Below, piece after piece: positions 21,691-32,456 of a stretch of DNA of 64,000 nucleotides. Source of the stretch: Brachionus manjavacas (Eukaryota; Rotifera; Eurotatoria; Ploima; Brachionidae); the NCBI GenBank assembly GCA_019054805.1, contig JAHQIY010000003.1, positions 5,518,001 to 5,582,000 on the forward strand, given 5' to 3'. The notes below the pieces were generated by a model, which saw only the letters and a list, made by a program, of their open reading frames with translations, ran no database searches and was not told where the DNA came from. Made by a program: the position numbers and the translations under genes. How positions within the stretch are numbered: the first letter of the stretch is position 1; each line of letters begins with the position of its first letter.

Positions 21691-23118
21691 TTAAAAAAAA
21701 TTACCAAACACTGGATTGATTGTATTTGCAAAATCACGTTTAAATTGTTTTGCTGTCTTTGAAATCCAAGATTGTGTATCAGGAACGAGCACAAGTAATG
21801 CCTTCCGCATGCAACGAGAGCCTTGATTTTCAGAACAGGATTCTATTAGTGAAAGAACTGATGATCTTGCTAAAGGTTCTACAAAAAAGTTGGGATATTC
21901 GCTTGAAAGGGTAACAAGTGTTTTATCATTTGCATTTGGTTTAAACAATTTTTGGAAAATTTCACTCATTGATAAAATTTTTCTTATATCTTCGTGAGCT
22001 AAAAAATTAGAAAAATTAATTTGTTTAGATAATGAAATACAAAATCAAAGAAAATTTAATAGAATTTTAATTTTGGATATTACTAAAAGTATTTTTAAGA
22101 TCCTGGATCGTCTCTTCAAGCTTTTTATTTTCATCCTCAAGTTCTTCATTTCTAGATCTCAATATTTGAACAGTTTCAAACAATTCAACTGATTTTTTTT
22201 TTAAAAGAAAATTTTCTTCATTTAGATTCTTTAACTTTTTCAAGGTTTCATCATGATGTTGACTTCCTGAAGTTGCTCTTATTTCCCTCTTTTTTTTAAC
22301 TTCAGGAACAATTTCGTTTCCTTGTGATACTGTGTTCAATATGTCCTGACATTTTTTTTGGACCCTTTTAAAAAATATAAGGAAAATTAAAATTATTTGG
22401 TAAAAAAATGATATCTCTAATTATTCCATTAAATAGTTAGGAAAAAAATATTTCATTAATATTTAATCAAAAAATTAATTAAAATAGAAAATTAAAAATA
22501 CCTAAACATTTAATTAAGCCTGAATAAATTCTTTTTCCAAAAGAAATGTCATATTCTTCGCCTTCGTTTATTTTCCCGTTATTTGAGTGTATTGCAAAAA
22601 TTGAAACAATGGAAATTTTTTTTTCTTGGATCCAAAATACTAATGCAAAATCTTCGATTTTTGTAATCTGAATTTTTGACTTTGGCATTAAATTTTTTTC
22701 AACATTTTTGGTAATTAAAGAATCACTAAAATTCGATAAAATTTTTTTTTAAAGAATTGTTTTTTTCCATAGCTTAGTTTAAAATTACTGCATATAAGAT
22801 AATTTTGATATTTAACTTAAGCCTAAGATCTGAATCAAAAATAAAAAAATAAATAAAAATTTTTTACTTTTCTTTTGTTGAAGATGAAGATATTGAAGTT
22901 GTTGACTCACATTCTGATGGATCATTGTTATCGTCAGATTCATCTAAGAAAAGTTCATTTCTAACCTGACAATTTTTTTTTGGTTTTTTTTAATTTTCCT
23001 TGTAAAATCTTATATGTTCTTTCATTTATTTCTTCTTTACTTTCGATTAAATTTATCTTTTGATTTTCCAATATTTTACTGCTTTTATGCTTCTTAGATA
23101 ATTCAGATTTTGAATTCA
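21691..23118 (-). CDS. Second protein of the CACTA-like element, unrecognised
   Basis: A plausible multi-exon gene downstream of the transposase on the same strand. Pieces in order: MNSKSELSKKHKSSKILENQ with an acidic Ser-rich end (23118-22867); a compact segment DFALVFWIQEKKISIVSIF (22688-about 22500); a coiled coil rich in K, E and L (22362-22067); and EIFQKLFKPNANDKTLVTLS with RKALLVLVPDTQSWISKTA (about 22000-21691). GT and AG signals are present at most edges, but the 3' exon is not resolved. I do not recognise the family. By position it could be the element's accessory DNA-binding protein (the TnpA role in plants), which is inference. Some pieces may be degraded. Confidence 0.4.
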
Positions 23119-23210
23119 TAATTAACTCAAACTATTATATTTTGTATGAAATTCTAAAAAAATTTATTGCATAAAAATTAATTAATATTATTTTAGTTAT
23201 TTTACAAAAT

Positions 23211-25700
23211 TAATTAAAAAAATGATTTGAAGAAAAATGATTTAAAATAAAGGCATTATCATTGTGTTTGGTACAAAAAATTGTTTTAATGTCATGAAAA
23301 TCAGTGATCAGAAAATATTCATTCGATTCCACAGAAATGAAGAAATGACTTTTAATTGATTGACTTTTTGAATAAAATGGATTATCAATTTCAATCATTT
23401 TTACAGATGATAAAAGCTTGTTCATCGAATTTGAATACATAAACAATTTGACCATATTCTTTTCCTTTTTTAATAAAGCTGTTACAAAAACGATTTTTTG
23501 AAATAGAAATTGTAAAATGAAATGGTCCAACACTAATTCTTTCAAAAAAAAAAATTTTTTCCATTTTGTCCTTGAAATAAAAAGAAAATATTTTTTTGAC
23601 ATTTGTTTCGATCAAACTGAGATCTAAAAAAATTTTTTTAAAAAATTTGATTTCCGTACCAGAGACATTACAATGTTTATAATTAGAAGATTTAAGCGCA
23701 AAGTTTTTGCAGATAAATTCTGTATATTCATTTTCAGTTTCTTTATCGTCGATGTACAACTTTAAGCACTGAGAAACACTCCATAATTTAATAAACTCAT
23801 CTCCAATTAGATCCTTTCCTCTTATCATTGTGGTCAATTTTCGATTTAATTCCTCAAATGGATAGCAAGAGCTATTGTTTAATGGCCCAGATTGGACTGT
23901 CATTTCAACCAAGTGTAACAGTTCATGAATTCCTGAACTCATTATATGGGAATCATATAATATTTCAAGATCTATAACAAAATTTCGGAGCAGCTCTTTA
24001 ACAGAAATTAAAGCTTTTCTATCTATCTGTTTACAATAAAGTTGTTCTAAACTAATTACTAAATTTATTAAATGCTGAAGATAAGCTTCAGACATGATTT
24101 CGAAAAAAATTGGAATTGCATAAAAAAAAATGAAATTCATATATTCATGGGCCCTCCACTTTTTATGACTGAGTATGCTTCTCGGTGCATAGCTGAATAA
24201 ATTAGGTGGCCTGATTTTCATTAACTTATTGTCTAGTTATACTAAATTTTTTTTCTGTGAGTAAGGCTCTTTGGCCGAACTCTCAAACCAATAACTAAAA
24301 AGTTTTTTCACAACACCTAAAAAAATAGAATGCATTGAGTCAATTAAAGTGCTTTCAATTGGCTTATAAAACTTAAGTGTTGATAAAACTGAGACACCTT
24401 TGACTCCATCACTTGGAAGACCAGAAATTTTCGAATATTCAATATCAGTCCTATAGTTTTCATCGTTTCTGAGTAACATACTAATATCTTCATACTTAAA
24501 AACATGATGATGGCCATTTTTGTATTGTAAAAAGTGCCCTTTTTGTTTACATTTGATGCACCCAAAATAACCATTTGAGGAAATAGTATTTAAAATAAGG
24601 GATCTTGCGGGCTTGTCAAATGTTCCAAAAGTTACAAAAAATCTATAAATCTGATTGCCTATTCTTGTGCCTAATTCAAGCATTTTTAAATCAGTTATAA
24701 TGGGCTCTAGAAATTCATCAAGCCTTTCAGGCTTTCCATCTGATACAAGTAATCCTTGTTAAAAATTTTAATTTACAGAATATTAAAAAATTGTACCTAC
24801 CTGCTATAAGAATGTTGTCAATATAAAATCTATATTGAATAGGAATTTCATTAATTGATAAATAGACGGGCCAAACAGAAATATTAGATTTTAAAGACAA
24901 TTCTATACCATCTGTATTAAGCGTCATGCTATAATTATTTTCAAAACCACTGTTGTTTGATGGCAAATTTGTTTTGAAATATTTATAGTACTCTCCGTCA
25001 CTAACATCACTAATAACATCCTGATTGTAATTAAAGCTAGTCTTTGTTGGCAATATTTTTTTTTTAAATAACCGCTTTATTTGATTCATTACAGGTATAA
25101 AGTAAAAAATAGACAATCTTTATAAAAATAATAAAAATAATTAAATTAAAAAAATTAAACTTACCTTGAATTACATGTCAGACAATACCTTTGTTTGGAA
25201 TGCTCCAAAGCTACTTTTTGCTACATTTATTACAAAACCAATGTTTTGAATAATCAATTGTTTCGTTTTGTAATCAGTGGCTATATCAAGTTTGGTTGCT
25301 ATTCTAAAAAGCTGTAGAATTAGTTTAAGTGCCGTTTGTGATATTTTCCCAGCATAAAAAAGTGTTAATAAAGAAATATTTAAAAACTCAATTTTTTCTG
25401 AGTCATTAATAAAATTTTTTGCTCTATGTTCAAAAAATCAAATGATGTATCATTGTCGGATTGAGACTTGCTTGAATTTTCAAATTCAGGATAGAAATCG
25501 CCAAAATCAAATGATCCTTCCGAATTTGGAATATTATCATTTTGGTTTGTTGGAGCTTTTTGTAAACCAAATTTGAAATTACTACAAATTTTGTTGAATT
25601 GATGCAAAATATTTTCTTTTTTCCTTTTTTTTCTTGAATAAATCGTTGATCTTGGAATTTTTACTGAATCATTGAGATAATATTGAAATCGCTTTCCCAT
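23211..25700 (-). pseudogene. Tnp2-like (CACTA/EnSpm) transposase, broken
   Basis: Minus-strand pieces in order: basic/acidic N-terminus (25700-25380); a helical segment with EISLLTLFYAGKISQTALKL; a C-x2-C ... C-x2-C zinc finger at about 25255-25170 (WFCNKC ... YCLTC) broken by a frameshift; the core start MTLNTDGIELSLKSNISVWP and LSINEIPIQYRF (25116-24805); an intron at about 24805-24755 restoring ILIAG-LLVSDGKPERLD; then FDKPARSLILN, CIKCKQKGH, STLIDSMHSIFLGVVKKL; and APRSILSHKKWRAHEY, SSGIHELLHLVEM, SGPLNNSSCYPFEELN. This is the usual order of animal Tnp2 transposases. A stop codon (24237-24239) and a frameshift near 23,400 show this copy is dead. It lies inside the CACTA-like element. Confidence 0.85.
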
Positions 25701-27175
25701 ATTAAATTTTATCTAATCATATCTAAAATAAAATTATTGTCAAAATTACTTTAAAAAAAATATAGCTCACATCCAACCGATTCAGTATATTTTATTTTAG
25801 AAAGGTTTAAGCTTAGAAAGCTGTAATTCATAAATTTAAAAAAACAAGTGTCTTAAGATTTCAATTAGAAGCGTGAATAAAAAGCGTTTATCAGAGTGTG
25901 CAAAAATTTTATGAATGAATAAATTACAAGAAATAAATTGTCATAAAGACAAGAAATTTGTCTTATGTTCGAAAAATTTTCTTATAAATAACTAAGCTTT
26001 TAAAAATAAAAATTTTATTAATGATTTGGAATAATAATTTGATTAACAATAAATGAGAAGAGTTAAATTCTTAATTTTTTTTGAAAGCCATTTAAGCGAT
26101 AGGGAACTAATAAACTAAAGAGAGAGAAATGTTCTTATTTGTTATAAACATAACTTTTCATTATTTTGTTTTTTATTTTATTATAATTGCCATTAAATTT
26201 GAAAAGAATTTTAAAAATTTTTAAATAATTTATAATTTATAATTTATTTTTTAATTTAGTGTCATTTTTTGGTAATTAAAAAAATTCTTACTATTGATAG
26301 TAGAATTGTATAGGATTATTTGGAACATGTTATAAATTAGTTAGAGGAAAGCTAAATTTTTTCATCTGGTTATCGGTTCATTTAATCAAAGATCTGGTCA
26401 ATCTTCTTTTATATTATCCTACAACTTCAAAGTAATAATTAAAAAATTCTCATCTGTTAATGCAATGTTTTTTGTAGATCTGATAATTAACAATCCTGAA
26501 GTGCTATTTTTTATCCAATCCAAAACAATAATTCAAAGATGAGAAGCTTTAACTCTACACTAATATAAACAACTAAATAAATAAATTAATAACTTAAAAA
26601 TAAAAAAATTTGAAAAAATCTTCAAAATTTTATTATTTTAAAAAATTTTGATGAAATTATTAAAAAATTCAAGCCTTTTAACTTGATTGAGAGTATATTA
26701 CATTTTTTGTAAAAAAAAAATTTAGAGAAATTATAAAGAATTTAAAGTATATTAAACGAAAATAAATTATTCTTTATAATCTTTTTATTATAAATCACTA
26801 GAAAATCTTTATATTGTCTTCCAAAATTTCTGATTATGGAATCTTTTAAAGAATCTTTAAAGATACTTCAAAAAATCTCTAAAAGTTTTTTACAAATATA
26901 TCCGTAAAAAAACACAGTAAGTATTTTACGGAGAATTTAGAGCGAAAATAAAGAATTTTTTATTCACATTAATGATTTTATTTTATCTCTAGAATATCTC
27001 TATTTTTACTTCAAAATAGGCCAAATTTTAGAGATTTTATAAAGAATCTTTACAGATACTACAAAAAATCTCTATAAAATGTCTGACTGGGGAGTTAGCA
27101 TTTTGCAGAGAGATTTAATCAAATACCATTCAAAAGTTATTTTTGATCTGATTTTTTTAAACTTCAAGATGCCTA

Positions 27176-28000
27176 ATTTTTTGTGTTTGAAATACAAAAT
27201 GTATCCATTGTTGAAATAACTTTGAAATAGTGCGATGCTTCAGATATTTTTTCAGTTAGGTTCACCTGTTACTGAATCAATTCTTGTTCTCAGATTTTAT
27301 GAACTATTAGTTCACCTAATCCTAAAATTGTTCACCTATTTTGAAATTTTTGCATTTATTTAGAAAAAAGCTATTTTAATATTAAAAAAAAAGATAGAAA
27401 AAAATTAATTACATAAAAAATTTAAAGTTGGGCGAAATAGGTAAAATTTGCGAAATAGATGAATCTGTGTTTCAGTCAAACACTAGAAGGGTGAAAAATT
27501 AATTTTAATTTTTTTTTTTTTTTTTTTTTATGTTATAAGAAGAGAGCGCATTTGGGTATTTGGGATTGGTGAAAGAGTAATACCAAGTCAACCAGATCAG
27601 AGCAAATGCTTAACTGTTTCTATTGCTGCTTCAAATTAAAAAAAACCAAAAAAATTATTAACTTTAATTGTTTATTTTTATATCAATTTCGAGAGTTAGG
27701 CATTCTATTAAATAGCTTTATTCAATTTGTTCACATAATTCTATTTTGATACACCTAAATGTGAACAAAATAAATCAATTATATAAAAGTTAAAAAAGAA
27801 TTTTCAATATTTTTTCAAATTTCCAAACAAAAATTAAATTCATTCTATTTCACTAAAGAGTTGAATTTCAAATATGAAAATGCTTGCAACTTTAACTAAA
27901 AATTAATTTTTTTTTTGAAACTGAAAAAATATTTGAAACATCGCACCTTTTCAATGTTATTTCAACATTGAATACATTTTGTAATTCAAACACAAAAAAT
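27176..28000. mobile_element. Long-TIR element, about 85-bp inverted repeats, TA-flanked
   Basis: The left arm (27176-about 27260, starting ATTTTTTGTGTTTGAAATAC) and the right arm (about 27918-28000) are inverted complements at roughly 90 percent. TA lies outside each end (27174-27175, 28001-28002). The 825-bp element has no coding sequence. A 21-base T run at 27509-27529 is followed by a GC-richer patch to about 27620, possibly a reverse-transcribed insert with its poly(A) on the minus strand. Only 82 bp separate it from the proposed CACTA end. Confidence 0.85.
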
Positions 28001-28002
28001 TA

Positions 28003-29346
28003 AACCAAACCTCATTTTTAATTTTTTTTATATAACTCTACACAGTATTTCAAAATATTCTAAATTTCTCTGTTGATCGTTTGAATTAAAATTTTATAAG
28101 TAGATTTACGATTAGAAGTAGTTTAGTTAGTTCTTGCTGCGACAACTCACATGAAAAGTGTTTAAGTTGAGCAGGAAGACCTTCTTTCTGGATTCTGATG
28201 CTATTCTTTCTTAACGCTATTGCAGGAACCTTGTTTTCCTATCTATTCATCAGATCACCCGTCCACCTTTTCTAATCCATTACTCCAAGATTTCTCTCAC
28301 AGTGGTCGTTAGTATAGCATAGAGTCAATTTGCGTCAAAAAATCGATTTTTTGTAGGCAAAAACATCTAGGCTAGTGATATTAAAGACAGCTTTTTCTGA
28401 ATTAGACTATGTTATAGAAAAGATGATAAATAATTTAAAAAATTAAATCAAATTTGAAATCTGCGATTAAATTAGATACAACTGGATGATATAAACCAAA
28501 CATTATCTGAAAAAAATGGGGATCATTACTTGCTTGAAATTAATGTCGATTTTCAACAAAATGTGAATAATAGATCTCTTCTTTAAGTTGACAAAATTAA
28601 AGTTTAGGCTTGCTTTAATATGAAATTTATTACAAAAGTCACAATAATTTAAAATTGGTCGAAAAATAGGGGTCAGCACTTGTAATTTGGGGTCAGCAAA
28701 CCAAAAAAAGGAGTCAGTTAGAGGTTTTTTTGCAAATTTCTAAAAAACATTTCAATGTAAAGCAGAAATTTTTTTAAATTCAAAAACAAGCTGAGTCCTG
28801 CAAAACAGTAAAAGATCTTCCAGTAATATTTATTAATTGTTGAGTTTAGAAGGGGTCAGGAAAATTGACAAAAATAGGGGTCAATGTTTTAGAACATCCA
28901 AGTTAATACTGACATTTTGTGAATTATAAAAATTTATTAATTTTGATTATTCTTAATTTTACCTCCTTGAAGTGGTTCATTCCAAACGACTAGAGGATTA
29001 CAATGAATTCAAAATAGTAATTTGAAATTTTTTTATTTTTAATAAACAATAAAAAATAATATTGTTTAAATTTGTTTCAGATTTTATATTTTGTTATCTA
29101 GTAATTCGCCCGAATAAAAACCGAATGTCTTGACTAGGGAACAAAATTTTGCAAAAATTTTAAAAATAAAATTTAATCTTGAATCCAAAAAGGGTAAAAA
29201 TAAAAAAAGGAATTTGTTCAAAAGTTTACTGAATTATTTCGCTTAAAATCTTGAAATTAAACATGTTCGATCTCAATCACCAATTCAGTCTCTGCAAATT
29301 ACTTATAAATGAATCATTAGGACAAAATCAAATTTTTCCACTTAAA
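28003..29346. other. Non-coding region with GGGTCA-word cluster
   Basis: No gene was seen. A GC-richer patch at about 28130-28320 has no readable coding. Five G-G-x-G-T-C-A words occur between 28669 and 28884, all in one orientation. The UPF3 3'UTR should occupy the right edge. Confidence 0.5.
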
Positions 29347-30489
29347 TCAGAATTTTTGCTGTTTCATGTTGGCTCTTTGGCCAGGATTATAAATCTGAAT
29401 CGATGGTCTATCTTTGTTTCGCACTGGCTTTTGTCCCTCTTTTTCACTTGATTCTTTTTTTTCCTCTTTGACCGGTTTTGGTTCAACGATCTTGGTCGGG
29501 GTCGAACCTTTTTCCTTATAATACTTATCGTCATAATTTTTTGAACCCCCAGAGCCTCGGTACCCATAGCTTGTTTTATTCGGTCTCTCTTTTTCTTTCA
29601 CCACAGCATTATTTTTGACAGAAATATTTTGCTTTTCCACATTTGTTTTACTTGTATTCTGTGAGCCTGGTTTGTTTGATAGCTCACCCTTAAATTCAGA
29701 TTTGGAAGCAAGAGTTATCTTTGTCTGTGGTTGTTTCTGCGACCCGCTACCTTGGTCTTTTGACTTATAACTCGAACCGTAATAATAATCATCTCTTCTT
29801 TTGCCACCATAACCAATTCCATATCTTTTGTCTTCGTCACGATCTCTATCACGTCTTCTTCTATCTCTCTAAAAAAAAATTAATTTAATTGTAAAAATTT
29901 TAACAAAAAAATATACATCTTTGGCCGATCTTTTCTCGTCTTTTTTTTTCTTTAAGTATTCCAAAAGCGGAGTGGTAACTTTTGGAGCAGAAAAAGGCCC
30001 CAAGTTATCTTTTTCTTTTTGTTCCAATTCTTCCAAAATAGCTTCGCATGATGGCAGTTGCTCTTCTGATGGTTTACCAAAATTTTCCAAAAAATTTAAA
30101 TAATCCGGATCCTCGTGAATGGTGTTACATTTTGAGTCTTTTTTTGGAGGATTTTTAGAATCCAGTTTGAAGCGGCGTTGATACGGAGCGTATTCAACCA
30201 GCGCTGGATACTCATTAGATTTTGAATCTAGAAAGACATAGTTATCAAAACGGTCACGAAAATTTAGCACGTCCTGGTGACTTTTGAAGCAAAAGTAGGC
30301 TCTTGAGAACGCGTTCTGACCCAATGTTGGATCTGCATTGCAAAAATAGAAATAGTCATAATCGGGCAAGGGAGATACAATGTCCAAGAACTGTTCTTTA
30401 GTCAAAGTAGGTGGTAGTCTTCTGATCACAATTTTTTTGACCGGATGTTCATTTGACTTTTCTGCATCAGTTACAGTGCTTGACGTCAT
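29347..30489 (-). CDS. UPF3: UPF3, regulator of nonsense transcripts 3, two exons
   Basis: UPF3 links the exon junction complex to UPF2 in nonsense-mediated mRNA decay. Exon 1 is 30489-29917 and exon 2 is 29868-29347, with a 48-bp intron, giving 364 residues. Residues about 18-110 form the UPF3 RRM-like domain (VKKIVIRRLPPTLTKEQFLD, SPLPDYDYFYF, FRDRFDNYVFLD, EYPALVEYAPYQ), followed by KDSKCNTIHEDPDYLNFLE. Exon 2 is Arg/Asp-, Gly- and Lys-rich and ends in RNKDRPSIQIYNPGQRA, the C-terminal exon-junction-complex-binding motif (K-D-R-P-x-x-x-x-Y-x-P-G in vertebrate UPF3B). The presence of that motif suggests EJC-dependent decay in this animal. It is head to head with RPB5, 193 bp between start codons. 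Confidence 0.96.
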
Positions 30490-30682
30490 TTCTTAACAAT
30501 TTTTGCTTTTTTTTAAATAAAAATGAAAGAAAATTAAATTTTTATAATTTATGGAATCTTGGGATATAAATTAATAGTAAAAATTTAAGTTAAATTTGCT
30601 TATAGTAATAAAAATTTTGAAATTTTTAAATTAGAGTTTATTTTCATTTTAAAATACACGTTTTTGGTTGATCTGAAAAAAA
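30490..30682. promoter_or_regulatory. Shared divergent promoter region of UPF3 and RPB5
   Basis: Only 193 bp of AT-rich DNA separate the two start codons, so both 5'UTRs and promoters must lie here or overlap. No TATA box or known element stands out against the AT background. Confidence 0.6.
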
Positions 30683-31469
30683 ATGGCCGATGATGAGCAA
30701 GAAACATATAAACTATGGCGAATTAGAAAGACCATTCTTCAGATGTGTCATGATCGAAATTATTTGGTAACCAGCGAAGAGCTAGAGCAAACTTTGGATC
30801 AATTTAAGCAGACATATGGTGATAGGCCGAGTCAGGGCGAGCCAAGTAGATCAAGACTAACAGTTTTAGTGTCGCACAATGTGGATCCGGGCGATCAGCT
30901 TTACGTGTTTTTTTGTGAGGAGAGAAAAGTAGGACAAAAAAACTTGGAAAATTATGTCAGAAAAATGGAAGAGCAAAGTATTTCAAGAGGAATTGTAGTA
31001 GTCCAAGAGGGTTTGACTCCGAGTGCAAAAAAATTAATCGAAAGTCTAAAACAAACAACCACAATTGAACCCTTTATCGAAGCCGAGTTAATGATAAATA
31101 TAACAAATCATTTTGTAAGTTTTTCACTTTTTTTGCCATAAATAAAATAAAATAAACTTTTAGCTGGTTCCCCAACATGTGCTTTTGACTACTGAAGAAA
31201 AAAAAGAACTTTTGGTTAGATAGTAAGATAACTAAAAAAAGTAATTTAGATTTTTATAATTTTTTTTTTGAAGTAAATTAAAAGAAAATCAGCTGCCAAG
31301 AATTAGGCAAGATGATCCCATTGCAAGATATTTTGGTCTTAAAAGAGGACAAGTAATTTTTTTTAGAAAAATATTTACTTCGATTTTTAACTTTTTTTGA
31401 AAGGTTGTTAGAATAATTCGTATATCAGAAACAGCTGGTCGTTATGTAACTTATCGACTTGTTTGCTAA
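30683..31469 (+). CDS. POLR2E: RNA polymerase subunit RPB5 (RPABC1), four exons
   Basis: A subunit shared by RNA polymerases I, II and III. Exons are 30683-31114, 31164-31222, 31274-31352 and 31404-31469, all GT-AG, with introns of 49-51 bp. The product is 211 residues (human 210). The N-terminal jaw domain begins [20 protein letters not shown]. The C-terminal assembly domain shows [17 protein letters not shown], then [40 protein letters not shown] and TYRLVC. These are diagnostic of the family (R-Y-F-G-x-K-R-G-Q-V-V-K-I-I-R). An AATAAA lies at 31506-31511. Nothing is unusual. Confidence 0.97.
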
Positions 31470-32449
31470 ATATTTGTTCATTTTATGTTGAATTAATTTG
31501 TAAAAAATAAAAATTAGTCGAAAAAAATGTTATCTTATAATTTCAATTGAATTTTTTTTGAATACATATTCGGTGGAAAATTAAACAATTTTTTTCAATT
31601 TTATTTTTTTAATTTAAATTCATAATTGTATATGCATGATTTTTGTCACGGAAATATTATATTACAAAAAGAGAGGTCGATTAATCAATTGTGTCATTTT
31701 GCAAAATGACAACGACTCTTTTAAAAAATTTCAGAAAAAATAAAATTTATATTGACTTAAGGCAGTCCGAGTGCTTTTTGTTGGACACAGTTAAGGATTT
31801 CTAAATTGCTTTTTTAGTGTCGAGTGTACAACTATGAGATAACCAAAAAGCTGATTTTAAGTCTGACCTGAAATACAATGGTAAGATTTTTCAGTGTAAA
31901 ATTGTAATTTAAAAATTATTAAATTATTAAGAATATTTTGTTTAAGATTTTTAAAAAATTTGATAAATACAAAATTAAATAAATAAATTTGAACTTTGAC
32001 AAATAAATTCTGGTAAATCATTCAAATTTCTGGTAAAACTAGAAATATAAGAAAGTTTAATATTCTGTCGTTGCCATTTTATAAATTAACAGTGGCATTC
32101 ATATTTAATTATATATAGAAGGTTGTAGGATATTTGGTTTACAGGTTCTAGTTTATTCTTATGTTTAGCTACTGAGTGGTATCCAAAAGCTTTGACTCTG
32201 GAGTCAGAGAAGGTCAATTGTTTTTTTTTTCAAATGCTCTATTCAGTGGTTTCTAATTCAATAGCTAAAATTACTGATTTTATCAATTTTTGTAATATTT
32301 AACTCAATTAAAAACAAAATGATAATTTAATTAAAATTTAATTGAATAATTTTTTTGTTGACTAATTAATATAAATAAATGACAATTTTTTTTTTTTTCA
32401 AATGACGTTTAATCAAAATAAATGATACTTTTATATTCTTTCTTAAATA
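31470..32449. other. Non-coding region after RPB5
   Basis: It contains a perfect 18-bp palindrome GTCATTTTGCAAAATGAC at 31693-31710. A tRNA-like stretch at about 32168-32220 has CTGAGTGGTATCC and GACTCTGGAGTCAGAG, suggesting a degraded tRNA-derived SINE, but no good B box follows. No gene was seen. Confidence 0.45.
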
Positions 32450-32456
32450 GCTACGA

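Larger units (their letters stand above)
21227..27091 (-). mobile_element. CACTA/EnSpm-like DNA transposon, decayed
   Basis: A Tnp2-type transposase and a second protein are encoded on the minus strand. The proposed ends are CCCAGTCA at 21227-21234 and its complement TGACTGGG at 27084-27091. Inside each end are many short words such as AAAGAATCTTTA and TCTCTAAAAATATCTCCAAA in both orientations (21240-21370 and 26840-27080), as expected for the subterminal repeats of CACTA elements. A target duplication was not clear, so the outer borders are tentative. Confidence 0.68.

Noticed and set aside
32168-32220. Possible tRNA gene downstream of RPB5
   Set aside because: D-arm-like and anticodon-like words are present, but the T arm is replaced by a T run and no cloverleaf forms.
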